From JAWXBM01 sp034440115 (lineage in GTDB: Bacteria > Pseudomonadota > Gammaproteobacteria > Xanthomonadales > SZUA-36): a stretch of 12,272 nt of DNA. Under the pieces are notes generated by a model. The model had not been told where the DNA came from. It did not search any database and saw only the letters and a program-made list of their open reading frames with translations. Positions within the stretch are counted from its first letter, which is position 1. The number at the start of each line of letters is the position of its first letter. Of this stretch, positions 1 through 7,218 are shown piece by piece. The stretch covers positions 1 through 12,272 of the forward strand of contig JAWXBM010000082.1 of the NCBI GenBank assembly GCA_034440115.1, written 5' to 3'. The translations under genes and the position numbers were made by a program.

Positions 1-203
1 AAAAGTCATTGTTAGGTGTGGCATTCCTGCCCCTGAAACGCCCATCTAAGGCTTGGAAGCCCGCAATTTATGACGCATTCTGATGTAGTTTCAATTAGTT
101 GTGCAGGTCCGACCCTGAAAATTATTCGCAATAAAGAAAGCTGCATAGGGGGGCGCCCACAACCCATGTCACAAATCGCGCGCCCATAACCTTCCCGTCA
201 GAG
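1..203. other. Non-coding left edge, downstream of the CocE-like gene
   Basis: I see no convincing gene in this stretch. It lies 3' of the hydrolase gene, which stops at 204. A weak inverted repeat GGGCGC (151-156) / GCGCCC (180-185) with a 23-base loop could act as a stop signal for the minus-strand hydrolase transcript. No clean T-tract follows it, so I do not call a terminator. Confidence 0.4.
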
Positions 204-2300
204 CTATTGGTAATCCCTGGGAATGGTTTCTTTCCAGTTTTTCTCGCGCAACAATTCGCCGTTCACGGTGAGCTTGCGGAAATACTCGTAATAGAAATTC
301 TCGGTATCGCTGCGGAAATCCAGGCCGCCCTCAAACAGCAAAGTGCGATCTTTCAGTTCGATCTTGAGCACGTGAGTTCCGATCATGGCGGTCTTCTCCG
401 GATGATCATCCGAGGTCTGGTGTTCAATGGTTTCGGTATAGGTTTCCTTGCCCCAGGGATACTGCGTGCCGCCGCTGTTGGTGGCCTTGATCACCACTTC
501 TCCCGTTTGCGGGTTACGGTCTACCGAGCTGATCTCCCCATAGCCGGACGATGTTCCGGTGGCTAACGAAGCAAAGCCTTCGGCGGAGGGATACGCAACG
601 GGTGGCAGGAATTGCGGCCCGGGCGCAGCACGATTAACCGGTACCACCGGTAACACCAGGCTGGAACCGCTGTCACCACCCAGTTGCAGTGTGCTGGTCA
701 CGGCATAAGGAGTGGGCCAGAACATCGGATACTGCGCATTGCTGACCGACAGGCGAATGCGGTGCCCCTTGGGAAATACCCAGGAGGTGAATAGCATCTT
801 GATATCCAATGGGAAGAATTCACCCGGCACAATATCTTCCGGTTCGCGCGCTGAATTGCGATGTGTGCCATTAAACCCTTTGCCGGTAATCAGTGTGACC
901 CGGCCATCGGGTGCTACGTCCGACAGGCGTGCAAACCAGTTGGCGCGAATGGCGTCGGCTGCAACCTGCAGCTGGGCTTCAGGCATGCCCAGTATGGCCA
1001 GCTCTGCATCCAGCGGTGCGGAATCATAAACCAGACTGAAGGCATCGGTGCCGCGTTGATCATGTGCCACATCACCCCACCACATCACCGGCCCACCGGC
1101 TTCAAAACCAATCGTCGGCACATTGAGCAACTGGTGTTGCGTGGCTGACGGTTGTTGCTTGGCCAGGCCATGGTTGGGCTGCGGGTAGAGCGGGGTGTTG
1201 GCAAGCTCCTTGGGTGGCCAACTGTTCTCCCAGCGCCAGTATCCCGGCACGGTTTCGAGGTATGGCCCGGGTTGATGATAATCACGCATGAATACCGCGA
1301 AGGCCGGTTCATCCATAATGCCGGTATCGATGTCCTTTAACCAATAGTCAAACCAGCGCACGGCTTCGTGGCGCCACTCCATGCCGGGGTTGGGATAAGG
1401 GTCATGCGGAAAGGCATGTGACCACGGCCCGATCAGGGCTTTCACCGGAGCGTTTTTCACCAGCTCCAGCATGCGCGGCAGCGAATTACGATAGCCGTCA
1501 TACCAACCGCCGATGTGGAAGGTGGGAATATTTATGCTGTCGTGCCGGTCGCGCCACGAGCCGCGATCCCAATAAGGCCCATCGCGCTGCTGGCGCTTGT
1601 GCGACAAAACCCAGGGCTCGGAATCAAAGCGATTGTCCATCCAGTCCTGGTCCAACACATAGTTGGGTGCACCCGGCATGGCGTTGTAGAGCTCGGCCGA
1701 CATTTCCCATGAATCCAGGTGCATGATGCCATCGATGTAATGCACATCTTCCTGGTACAGGTCTTCGGTGGCGTCTACCGCGATGATGGTTTTCAGTGCT
1801 GGATGGCCGCGACCGGCCATCTGGATGGCATTGAAGCCGCCCCAGGAAATCCCAAACATGGCTACCTTGCCGGTGGACCAGGCTTGTTCTGCCAGCCAAT
1901 CCAGAACAGCATCACCATCGGCCCATTCCTGGTCGGAATACTCGTAAGGAATCAGCTTGCCTTCGCTGTTGCCGGTGCCGCGGATATCCACTCGTGCCAC
2001 CACATAGCCGCGCTCGACGAAATAGGCATTCATGCTGGAGTTACGGTCCAGGCCTTCGTCCTTGCGATACGGCAGGTATTCCAGCAGCACCGGGAATTTT
2101 TCACCGCTGGCCCCGCCGGTTGGCATAAACAGGTCAGCTTCGAGCTTCACTCCATCCGGCATGCTGATTTTGACGGTTTCCACTCGCATGCTGTACTGCG
2201 CGGCAGAGGGGGGTTCTGCAGCAAACACGGTATGTGTGCCAAGCAATGTCAATGTAAAGAGCAATGGCAAAAGCAGAAGCTTGTAATCAAAGCATTGCAA
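204..2300 (-). CDS. Exported CocE/NonD-family serine hydrolase (X-Pro dipeptidyl-peptidase-like)
   Basis: This is a predicted exported alpha/beta hydrolase of the CocE/NonD (peptidase S15-like) family, which cleaves esters or acyl-peptide/amide substrates. The substrate here is unknown. Numbering from the in-frame TTG at 2300 gives 698 residues. A signal peptide (Lys-, then Leu-rich core, ending in VFA) covers about residues 1-27. The family core follows: DIRGTGNSEG, nucleophile elbow GISWGG (Ser152), GWYDGY (Asp268) and GPWSH (His295), forming the Ser-Asp-His triad. A C-terminal PepX_C-like jelly roll starts near residue 430, and the last ~90 residues are an extra tail. The start is doubtful: an ATG at 2295 has an AGGGG sequence 8 bases upstream but is out of frame by one C, whereas TTG at 2300 is in frame with only a 3-base spacer. 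The open frame extends another 86 codons upstream, but these are translated REP repeats and not protein. Family assignment is firm; substrate is not. Confidence 0.9.
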   Translation of the reverse strand: MQCFDYKLLLLPLLFTLTLLGTHTVFAAEPPSAAQYSMRVETVKISMPDGVKLEADLFMPTGGASGEKFPVLLEYLPYRKDEGLDRNSSMNAYFVERGYVVARVDIRGTGNSEGKLIPYEYSDQEWADGDAVLDWLAEQAWSTGKVAMFGISWGGFNAIQMAGRGHPALKTIIAVDATEDLYQEDVHYIDGIMHLDSWEMSAELYNAMPGAPNYVLDQDWMDNRFDSEPWVLSHKRQQRDGPYWDRGSWRDRHDSINIPTFHIGGWYDGYRNSLPRMLELVKNAPVKALIGPWSHAFPHDPYPNPGMEWRHEAVRWFDYWLKDIDTGIMDEPAFAVFMRDYHQPGPYLETVPGYWRWENSWPPKELANTPLYPQPNHGLAKQQPSATQHQLLNVPTIGFEAGGPVMWWGDVAHDQRGTDAFSLVYDSAPLDAELAILGMPEAQLQVAADAIRANWFARLSDVAPDGRVTLITGKGFNGTHRNSAREPEDIVPGEFFPLDIKMLFTSWVFPKGHRIRLSVSNAQYPMFWPTPYAVTSTLQLGGDSGSSLVLPVVPVNRAAPGPQFLPPVAYPSAEGFASLATGTSSGYGEISSVDRNPQTGEVVIKATNSGGTQYPWGKETYTETIEHQTSDDHPEKTAMIGTHVLKIELKDRTLLFEGGLDFRSDTENFYYEYFRKLTVNGELLREKNWKETIPRDYQ

Positions 2301-2306
2301 ATACCC

Positions 2307-2343
2307 CTGTAGGAGGTCGCTTTGCGGCCGACCTTCGCGCGCA
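2307..2343 (+). repeat. REP-type palindromic unit A
   Basis: The unit has a GTAGGAG head followed by a hairpin with arms AGGTCG (2314-2319) and CGACCT (2329-2334). It matches the architecture of Pseudomonas-like REP elements: a GTAGGAG head, an imperfect GC-rich palindrome and a short tail. It is the first of four units in alternating orientation, forming a BIME-like cluster. It abuts the ribosome-binding region of the CocE-like gene, so its hairpin would form in the 5' leader of that mRNA. Confidence 0.75.
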
Positions 2344-2353
2344 GAGTGCGCAT

Positions 2354-2369
2354 GGTGCAGGGATGCACC
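2354..2369. repeat. Short perfect hairpin inside the REP cluster
   Basis: Arms GGTGCA (2354-2359) and TGCACC (2364-2369) enclose the tetraloop GGGA. It sits between REP units A and B and may be the spacer element of the mosaic. No T-tract follows on either strand, so I do not call it a terminator. Confidence 0.5.
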
Positions 2370-2382
2370 GGTGCCGCGCACG

Positions 2383-2408
2383 GCAGGAGCCCGGGAGCGG
2401 CCTCCTAC
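2383..2408 (-). repeat. REP-type unit B (inverted)
   Basis: Read on the minus strand this unit starts with GTAGGAGGCCGC and ends with GGGCTCCTGC. It is opposite in orientation to unit A, which it pairs with in the usual BIME arrangement. The palindrome is degenerate compared with units C and D. Confidence 0.6.
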
Positions 2409-2424
2409 AATTGGCTTCATTGCT

Positions 2425-2451
2425 GTAGGAGTCCGCGTTGCGGACGACCTT
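2425..2451 (+). repeat. REP-type unit C
   Basis: The GTAGGAG head is followed by a perfect hairpin: GTCCGC (2431-2436), loop GTT, GCGGAC (2440-2445). It has the same orientation as unit A. It lies between the stop codon of the BNR-repeat gene (2494) and the start of the CocE-like gene, where it could stabilise or attenuate a read-through mRNA. Confidence 0.75.
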
Positions 2452-2461
2452 TCCTTTGCCA

Positions 2462-2485
2462 TTCGCGGGCAAGGCCCGCTCCTCC
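2462..2485 (-). repeat. REP-type unit D (inverted), closest to the Pseudomonas consensus
   Basis: On the minus strand this reads GGAGGAGCGGGCCTTGCCCG, with perfect arms GCGGGC (2465-2470) and GCCCGC (2474-2479) around a three-base loop. This is nearly the common Pseudomonas REP core. It starts 9 bases after the BNR-repeat gene stop and so could form a 3'-end stabilising hairpin for that transcript. Confidence 0.8.
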
Positions 2486-2493
2486 AAGACACC

Positions 2494-5400
2494 TCAGTCG
2501 CCAGTCGGAACAACAAACGGCAGCTTGTTATCCGCCGCCCAGGCGTTGATCGGAGCAATCAAGTTGCTGTTGATGTTGACCAGTTCAGTCTGCTGTTTGG
2601 CCCATTCGGTTTTGACATCCGCCAGGCGCTCCAGCTGACCACCAGTCACCGGTGCTCCCGAGTCTTCGATTACATCCAACAGATAGCGAATCTGTCCACC
2701 CAGCATGGTTTCCCAAGCGTCCTCGTCTTCGTAAGTCTGATGCAGAGGCTGTATGATTTCTTCATCCCAGGCATTAATGGCCGCAACGGCTTGTTTACCC
2801 TGGCTTTGCAGATCCGATTGATCAGGATAGTCGGCCATCAAGGTTTCAATCTGCCCGCGGGCCTTGCGCACTTCACTCAGGCGACGCAGCACTTCATCCA
2901 ACAACTGGGCGGTTTCATTGGCGCGTGCTGACCATTCCTGTGTTTCGCCAGCAGTGGCGGTCAGGCGTGGATCGGACACCAGACTGAATGCACCCTCTGC
3001 CGTCTCACCTGCGGCGCTGACGCGTAAGCGGTAATCACCCGGCAGCACGCTGGGGCCACCGAAGCCGGCGAAAAGCTTTACGTCTTCAATGCAGTGCAGG
3101 TTTTCGCTGCGGAAATTCCAGTCCCACTTGTGCAGGCCCTTGGTTTTTTCCGGATATTTGGGCTCGTAGGGCATGCGTGGATCTACATTGGCGATTCGGC
3201 AACGTTCAAAATCACCTTCTTCGCTGGAGTAGGTGCGAATGACTTTGCCACGGTTGTCGAGTATTTCGATCTGCAGGCTGTCGGCATCTTCGGGCAACTG
3301 GTAGTAAACCGGCAGGCTGTTGGGCGGATTACTACCCTCAAAGTCGTCGCTGCTATAGCCGCCAGATCCCTGCAGCATGGTTATCGTGTCTGGCTGGAAC
3401 ACGCGCAGCTTGTCGCTGGTGGCGTTTTTGCCCTGACGCACCACAAACAGGTCATCCAGCACCCAGTAGGCGCGGCCCTGGGTGGCAACCACCAGCGAAT
3501 CCTGGCGAATGGTCAGATCGGTAATGGGAACCGGTGGCAGATTCAGTTTCAGCGAGCGCCAATTGGCACCATCATCGTAGGACACAAACATGCCCGCTTC
3601 GGTGCCGGCGTAGAGCAGACCCTGCATGCTGGGATCCTCGCGAACCACGCGCACAAAGGTATCGGTGGGCAGGCCCTGGTCCAGCCGCTTCCAGCTCTTG
3701 CCGTAATCGCTGGTTTTATAGATGTAAGGGCTGAAATCGTTCAGTTTGAAACCGGCCACAGCAACATAGGCGGTGGCGGGATCGTGCGGGCTGACTTCGA
3801 TGGCGTTGATGTAAGCCTCGTTGCTGTATTTGCCCTTGTGCGGTGGTGATACGTTCTGCCAGCTCTCACCGCCATTGCGCGTGACGTGCAGATAACCATC
3901 GTCCGCACCGGCCCAAATGGTACCCGCTTCATGCGGTGATTCAACGATATAGAACAGCGTGTTGTAGTACTCAGCACCGACATTCTCCGGCGTTAAAGGG
4001 CCGCCGTTACGACCCTGCTTTTCCGGGTCATTGCGGGTGAGGTCGGGGCTGATGGCAGTCCAGGTCGTGCCACGGTCGCCGCTTTTGAGAACGTACTGGG
4101 TGCCATAGTAAATGGTTGACCAGTCATGCGGTGAGGCCGCGACTGGCGTGTTCCAATTGGTCCGATAGCGCAAGTCTTTGGCGTCTTTGCCAAACATCAT
4201 TTCCGGGTAGGGAATGATGATGCGGGTCAGTTCGGTGTCGCGGTCATATTCGGTCAGTGTGCCGTTGATGGAGCCCGCATATACCAATCGGGGGTTATCC
4301 GGATCGAATGCCACATGCGCGCTTTCACCACCGCCCACATCGTAATAATCTTGAGTGCCGATGCCGCCATACAGGCTGCGGCTGGCAATGGCCACCGTGG
4401 TGTTATCCTGCTGCCCGCCATAAATGCGGAAGGGCACCAGGTTATCTGTGGCAACACGATAAAACTGCGCGGTAGGTTGGTTCATGATGGATGACCAGGT
4501 TTTGCCGCCATCAAACGTGACCGTAGCACCGCCATCGTTGCCGTTGATCATGTTGTCGGAATCCGCCGGGTTGATCCAGTGATCGTGATGATCGCCGTGC
4601 GGCGTGGATATCATGGTCCAGGTTTTGCCGGCATCAATGGATTTATAAAAGCCCGTGTTCAAAACATAGATCGTATTAGGATTAATCGGATCGGCCGCCA
4701 TGTGGATGTAATACCAGGCGCGCGTGTGCAGAGCACGATGGCCATTGATCAAAGCCCAGCTCTTGCCGCTATCTTCACTGCGCCACAAGCCACCTTTCTC
4801 ATGTTCGGCCTCGATGATGGCGTAAACGCGCTCCGGTTGTGCCGCTGAAATCGCAATACCAATTTTTCCTATGGTGCCAGGTAATCCACCTTCAAGTTTT
4901 TTCCAGCTATCACCTCCATCAGTGCTTTTGAAAATGCCGCCTTCGGTGCCGCCGGATTTGATAAACCAGGGCGTGCGGCCGTGCTGCCACATGGCGGCGT
5001 AGAGCGTGCGTGGGTTGGATGGATCCATCACCAGATCGGTGGCACCGGTTTCCGGCCCCACGGGCAACACTTGCTGCCAGCTCAAGCCGCCATCGGTTGT
5101 ACGATACACGCCACGCTCGTCACTGGGCCCCCAGATCTGCCCTTGTACCGCCACCAGCGCGATATCCGGGTTAGTCGGATGAATCTGGATTTTGGCAATC
5201 TGCCCGGCTTTCTCCAGCCCAATGTGTTTCCAACTGGCACCCGCGTCGGTGGATTTCCACATGCCATCACCGTGCGAGGTAGTCACTCCTCGTATGGGTG
5301 CTTCACCGGTGCCCACATAAAGCACATTTGGATCGGAGTTGGCAACCGCTACCGCACCGATGGTGCCGACCTTGAAGAATTCATCCGAGATGTTGTCCCA

Positions 5401-5670
5401 GGTAGTGCCCGCGTTGGTGGTCTTCCATACACCGCCGCCGGTTGCGCCCATGTAATACAGATTGGGCTGGCCGGGAACGCCACTTACTGCAGTAACACGA
5501 CCGCCGCGCCAGGGTCCGACCAGGCGATACTCCAGGCCTTCAAGGCCATCGCTGGGTTCGGTTGCCTCGGTTGCAGCCTGGGTGCAGGTTGTCAGCCCAA
5601 TGAACAGAATGGGCAACAGAAAAGGCAGTAAGCGCGCGAGTGTTTGTTTGGAAAATTTACGGATGGGCAT
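2494..5670 (-). CDS. Exported BNR/Asp-box beta-propeller protein (sortilin/VPS10-like, 'glycosyl hydrolase' annotated)
   Basis: This is a large exported beta-propeller protein of 1058 residues with no assigned reaction. Relatives are often labelled glycosyl hydrolase or sialidase-like from their repeats, and I would not claim catalysis. I chose ATG 5670 over an ATG 30 codons upstream because an AGGAAG Shine-Dalgarno lies just before it and the protein then begins with a signal sequence (residues 1-32). Cys29 follows LTT, a poor lipobox, so a lipoprotein is possible but not clear. Eleven Asp-box motifs of the S-x-D-x-G-x-x-W type occur near residues 84, 140, 191, 249, 298, 344, 385, 530, 597, 653 and 697, enough for two propellers. 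From about 750 there is a beta-rich FlgD/Ig-like region (NPPNSLPVYYQL), then a helical, probably coiled-coil C-terminus (about 925-1058). Four REP units separate it from the CocE-like gene downstream, so co-transcription is possible but unproven. Confidence 0.88.
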   Translation of the reverse strand: MPIRKFSKQTLARLLPFLLPILFIGLTTCTQAATEATEPSDGLEGLEYRLVGPWRGGRVTAVSGVPGQPNLYYMGATGGGVWKTTNAGTTWDNISDEFFKVGTIGAVAVANSDPNVLYVGTGEAPIRGVTTSHGDGMWKSTDAGASWKHIGLEKAGQIAKIQIHPTNPDIALVAVQGQIWGPSDERGVYRTTDGGLSWQQVLPVGPETGATDLVMDPSNPRTLYAAMWQHGRTPWFIKSGGTEGGIFKSTDGGDSWKKLEGGLPGTIGKIGIAISAAQPERVYAIIEAEHEKGGLWRSEDSGKSWALINGHRALHTRAWYYIHMAADPINPNTIYVLNTGFYKSIDAGKTWTMISTPHGDHHDHWINPADSDNMINGNDGGATVTFDGGKTWSSIMNQPTAQFYRVATDNLVPFRIYGGQQDNTTVAIASRSLYGGIGTQDYYDVGGGESAHVAFDPDNPRLVYAGSINGTLTEYDRDTELTRIIIPYPEMMFGKDAKDLRYRTNWNTPVAASPHDWSTIYYGTQYVLKSGDRGTTWTAISPDLTRNDPEKQGRNGGPLTPENVGAEYYNTLFYIVESPHEAGTIWAGADDGYLHVTRNGGESWQNVSPPHKGKYSNEAYINAIEVSPHDPATAYVAVAGFKLNDFSPYIYKTSDYGKSWKRLDQGLPTDTFVRVVREDPSMQGLLYAGTEAGMFVSYDDGANWRSLKLNLPPVPITDLTIRQDSLVVATQGRAYWVLDDLFVVRQGKNATSDKLRVFQPDTITMLQGSGGYSSDDFEGSNPPNSLPVYYQLPEDADSLQIEILDNRGKVIRTYSSEEGDFERCRIANVDPRMPYEPKYPEKTKGLHKWDWNFRSENLHCIEDVKLFAGFGGPSVLPGDYRLRVSAAGETAEGAFSLVSDPRLTATAGETQEWSARANETAQLLDEVLRRLSEVRKARGQIETLMADYPDQSDLQSQGKQAVAAINAWDEEIIQPLHQTYEDEDAWETMLGGQIRYLLDVIEDSGAPVTGGQLERLADVKTEWAKQQTELVNINSNLIAPINAWAADNKLPFVVPTGD

Positions 5671-5682
5671 ATGGGCTTCCTG
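5663..5682 (-). promoter_or_regulatory. Ribosome binding site deciding the start of the BNR-repeat gene
   Basis: On the minus strand AGGAAG lies about 6 bases before ATG 5670. The more upstream in-frame ATG at 5760 falls inside a REP repeat and has no such site, so 5670 is preferred. Confidence 0.65.
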
Positions 5683-5750
5683 AAAGAAACAATTAACCGG
5701 TCTTGCAGCATACTGAATTCGCTGGCTGGCTGCATCTCCCTTTGCTTTGG

Positions 5751-5775
5751 TCGCGCGCAAGGCGCGCTCCTACAG
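5751..5775 (-). repeat. REP-type unit E
   Basis: Minus-strand head CTGTAGGAGCGCGCC, with perfect arms GCGCGC (5753-5758) and GCGCGC (5762-5767) around a three-base loop. It is identical over 25 bases to unit F, which lies 7 bases away in the same orientation. Confidence 0.85.
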
Positions 5776-5782
5776 CCGACAT

Positions 5783-5807
5783 TCGCGCGCAAGGCGCGCT
5801 CCTACAG
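5783..5807 (-). repeat. REP-type unit F
   Basis: This is a perfect 25-base direct copy of unit E with a 32-base period. It ends 4 bases before the point at which recognisable betB sequence begins (5812). Unlike units A-D, units E and F are in tandem and not inverted. Confidence 0.85.
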
Positions 5808-5811
5808 GACG

Positions 5812-6018
5812 CCATTTGGATTGGCTGCTGCGGTTTTTACCCGCGATCTGCAAACGGCGCATGGGGTGATTGCCCGCCTCAAAGCCGGGACTTGCTGGAT
5901 CAATACCTACAACATTACGCCGGTGGAAATGCCCTTTGGCGGCATGAAGCTTTCAGACCTGGGACGGGAAAACACGCGTCATGCCATGGAGCACTACACG
6001 CAGTTCAAATCGGTGTAG
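5812..6018 (+). pseudogene. betB: 3' remnant of betaine aldehyde dehydrogenase (betB), 68 codons
   Basis: Intact BetB oxidises betaine aldehyde to glycine betaine with NAD(P)+ and is about 490 residues long. Here only the C-terminal 68 codons remain. They read FGLAAAVFTRDL, then AGTCWINTYN, ITPVEMPFGGMK, GRENTRHAMEHYTQ and FKSV before a TAG stop. This is the classic aldehyde dehydrogenase C-terminus with betB-specific wording (CWINTYN, PVEMPFGG). The catalytic Cys and the whole nucleotide-binding domain are absent. The frame stays open leftward to 5644, but that part translates REP repeats and leader sequence, so no functional protein is expected. The S-D-L before GREN, where the family usually has S-G, fits relaxed selection. 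It is convergent to the betA operon and borders REP unit F. Confidence 0.88.
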
Positions 6019-6024
6019 GTGGAG

Positions 6025-6046
6025 AGGGGTAAAGTCGAAAACCCCT
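6025..6046. terminator. Possible bidirectional terminator hairpin
   Basis: Perfect 6-base arms AGGGGT (6025-6030) and ACCCCT (6041-6046) with a 10-base loop lie between the convergent ends of the betB remnant and the transporter gene. No long T-tract follows on either strand, so efficiency is uncertain. Confidence 0.3.
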
Positions 6047-6075
6047 ATTCGGCTGGCTAATAATTCGGCTGACAA

Positions 6076-7218
6076 CTATTGGGAAAATTGCTCCTTTGAA
6101 AAATGCCCCTGGCGATGCCGGTTGTACAGCAGAATGTAAATGACCAGGTAGATGGCGATCACCAGCAGGCCTATCCACTCGATTTTCAGCGGCGTGAACT
6201 GATACAGCAGAATCAATCCATACATCAGCAGCCAGTTACCGATGATGTAGTTGCGTCGGCCAAAGCGCTCTACGGTAACGTCCAGATTGTCGGAATACAG
6301 ACGCATCAGCGAATCCAGTGAGTTGATCACAAAAATGACCCCCACCAATACCATGGCCGCATTGAACAGTGGTGAAATGGCAACGGAGTTGAGGTAGTAG
6401 TAATACAGCACCGAGAACCAGATGGATATGGGTATCGAAGGAAGAATCAGCAGTGCCAGCAGCAGTTGCCAGGTCTTAAGATCGCCCACGAACCGCGAAA
6501 CAAATTGGCCGATCATGATGCTCCAGGAAAACCACCAGAACAGATAGAAGGCATGGTAATCGGTGATCGGCATGACGAACTGCCGAATGTTGGTGAAATA
6601 ACTGCCGATTTCCGCATAGAGGTCAAAAAATCCGCTCATACCCATGCCTGAATTCAGCCACATCAGCGCAATCAGTAAAAAGAACAGCCAGGTGGATGCC
6701 AGGCTGAGCAATTTTACGAAACTGATATCCGTACTGGAAATAACGGCGCACAACACCACCACTGCCACCAGGCCATAGCGCACCGGCTCGCTGATGCCCT
6801 GCACATAATTGGGCAGATAGCTTAAAAACAGAAAGCCGGTGAATGCACAGGTGCCGATAACCACGCAATTGTTTACAAAGCGAATGAGCGGAATCTGAAA
6901 CAGTTTTACTTTCGGCTCAATCACACAGAAATAGAAAGTGGTGAGGAAGTAAAAAACCCACACCAGAAAACCCCAGAAACCAAACTCGATGGCCAGCGGA
7001 CTGGCAAACTGGTAAGGCGCTTCGCTGGCATAAACCGGGAACTCGGTGAGCGGAAACATGATCAGCCCCACGTCCAGGCCGGAGGTGAACAGAATGGCCA
7101 GGAACGCAAACAGGGAGGTCGGCATGGCACCGCTGATGCGCTGTTTGCGCCACACCACAACAATCACCAGCGAGGTGAGCAGGGTGATCACGATGGCGAT
7201 GCTGAGAATGATTTGCAT
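6076..7218 (-). CDS. Short, divergent BCCT-type (betaine/carnitine/choline) transporter
   Basis: This is a 380-residue integral membrane protein with about eleven hydrophobic segments (near residues 3-23, 34-56, 75-100, 117-135, 147-162, 168-188, 222-241, 251-273, 281-304, 324-341 and 347-365). The segment FWWFSWSIMIGQF (227-239) matches the TM8 signature of the BCCT family. It keeps the Trp-Trp-x-x-Trp pattern (228, 229, 232) that supplies substrate-box tryptophans in BetP. Typical BCCT proteins are 500-700 residues with 12 helices, so this one is shorter, lacks the long termini, and is otherwise poorly conserved. Its ATG overlaps the stop of the preceding gene in TGATG, making it the last gene of the betA operon. 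The likely role is sodium- or proton-driven uptake of choline, betaine or a related quaternary amine. The family call is fairly sure; the substrate is inferred from context. Confidence 0.75.
   Translation of the reverse strand: MQIILSIAIVITLLTSLVIVVVWRKQRISGAMPTSLFAFLAILFTSGLDVGLIMFPLTEFPVYASEAPYQFASPLAIEFGFWGFLVWVFYFLTTFYFCVIEPKVKLFQIPLIRFVNNCVVIGTCAFTGFLFLSYLPNYVQGISEPVRYGLVAVVVLCAVISSTDISFVKLLSLASTWLFFLLIALMWLNSGMGMSGFFDLYAEIGSYFTNIRQFVMPITDYHAFYLFWWFSWSIMIGQFVSRFVGDLKTWQLLLALLILPSIPISIWFSVLYYYYLNSVAISPLFNAAMVLVGVIFVINSLDSLMRLYSDNLDVTVERFGRRNYIIGNWLLMYGLILLYQFTPLKIEWIGLLVIAIYLVIYILLYNRHRQGHFSKEQFSQ

Larger units (their letters stand above)
5671..6075. other. Gene-poor spacer holding two REP units and a betB fragment
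   Basis: These 405 bases lie between the start of the BNR-repeat gene and the 3' end of the transporter gene. Bases 5671-5750 must carry the leader, and probably the promoter, of the BNR-repeat gene, but I cannot pick a convincing -35/-10 pair. Bases 5751-5807 are two REP repeats, 5812-6018 is a remnant of betB, and 6025-6046 is a hairpin between convergent ends. A 9-base direct repeat ATTCGGCTG occurs at 6047-6055 and 6063-6071. Confidence 0.7.

Noticed and set aside
2301..2558. 86-codon N-terminal extension of the CocE-like protein
   Set aside because: It translates REP repeats, overlaps the 3' end of the BNR-repeat gene, and would bury the signal peptide.
3094..3849. 251-codon open frame on the plus strand
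   Set aside because: It lies wholly antisense to the BNR-repeat gene, whose repeated motifs are clearly conserved. The plus-strand translation has no recognisable domain and no ribosome site.
4981..5631. 216-codon open frame on the plus strand
   Set aside because: It is a shadow of the propeller coding region, caused by high-GC codon use.
204..5670. A functional link between the hydrolase/propeller pair and the choline operon, such as choline ester cleavage
   Set aside because: They are separated by REP units and the betB remnant, and nothing in the sequence shows substrate specificity. The idea is speculation only.
5751..5807. Two identical 25-base repeats considered as a mini CRISPR array
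   Set aside because: The spacer is only 7 bases and the repeats match the REP head-and-palindrome architecture. There are no cas genes.
5644..5811. Upstream open part of the betB frame, suggesting a complete 124-residue protein
   Set aside because: This part is leader and REP sequence of the opposite strand. Nothing in it resembles an aldehyde dehydrogenase, so the betB piece is treated as a remnant.
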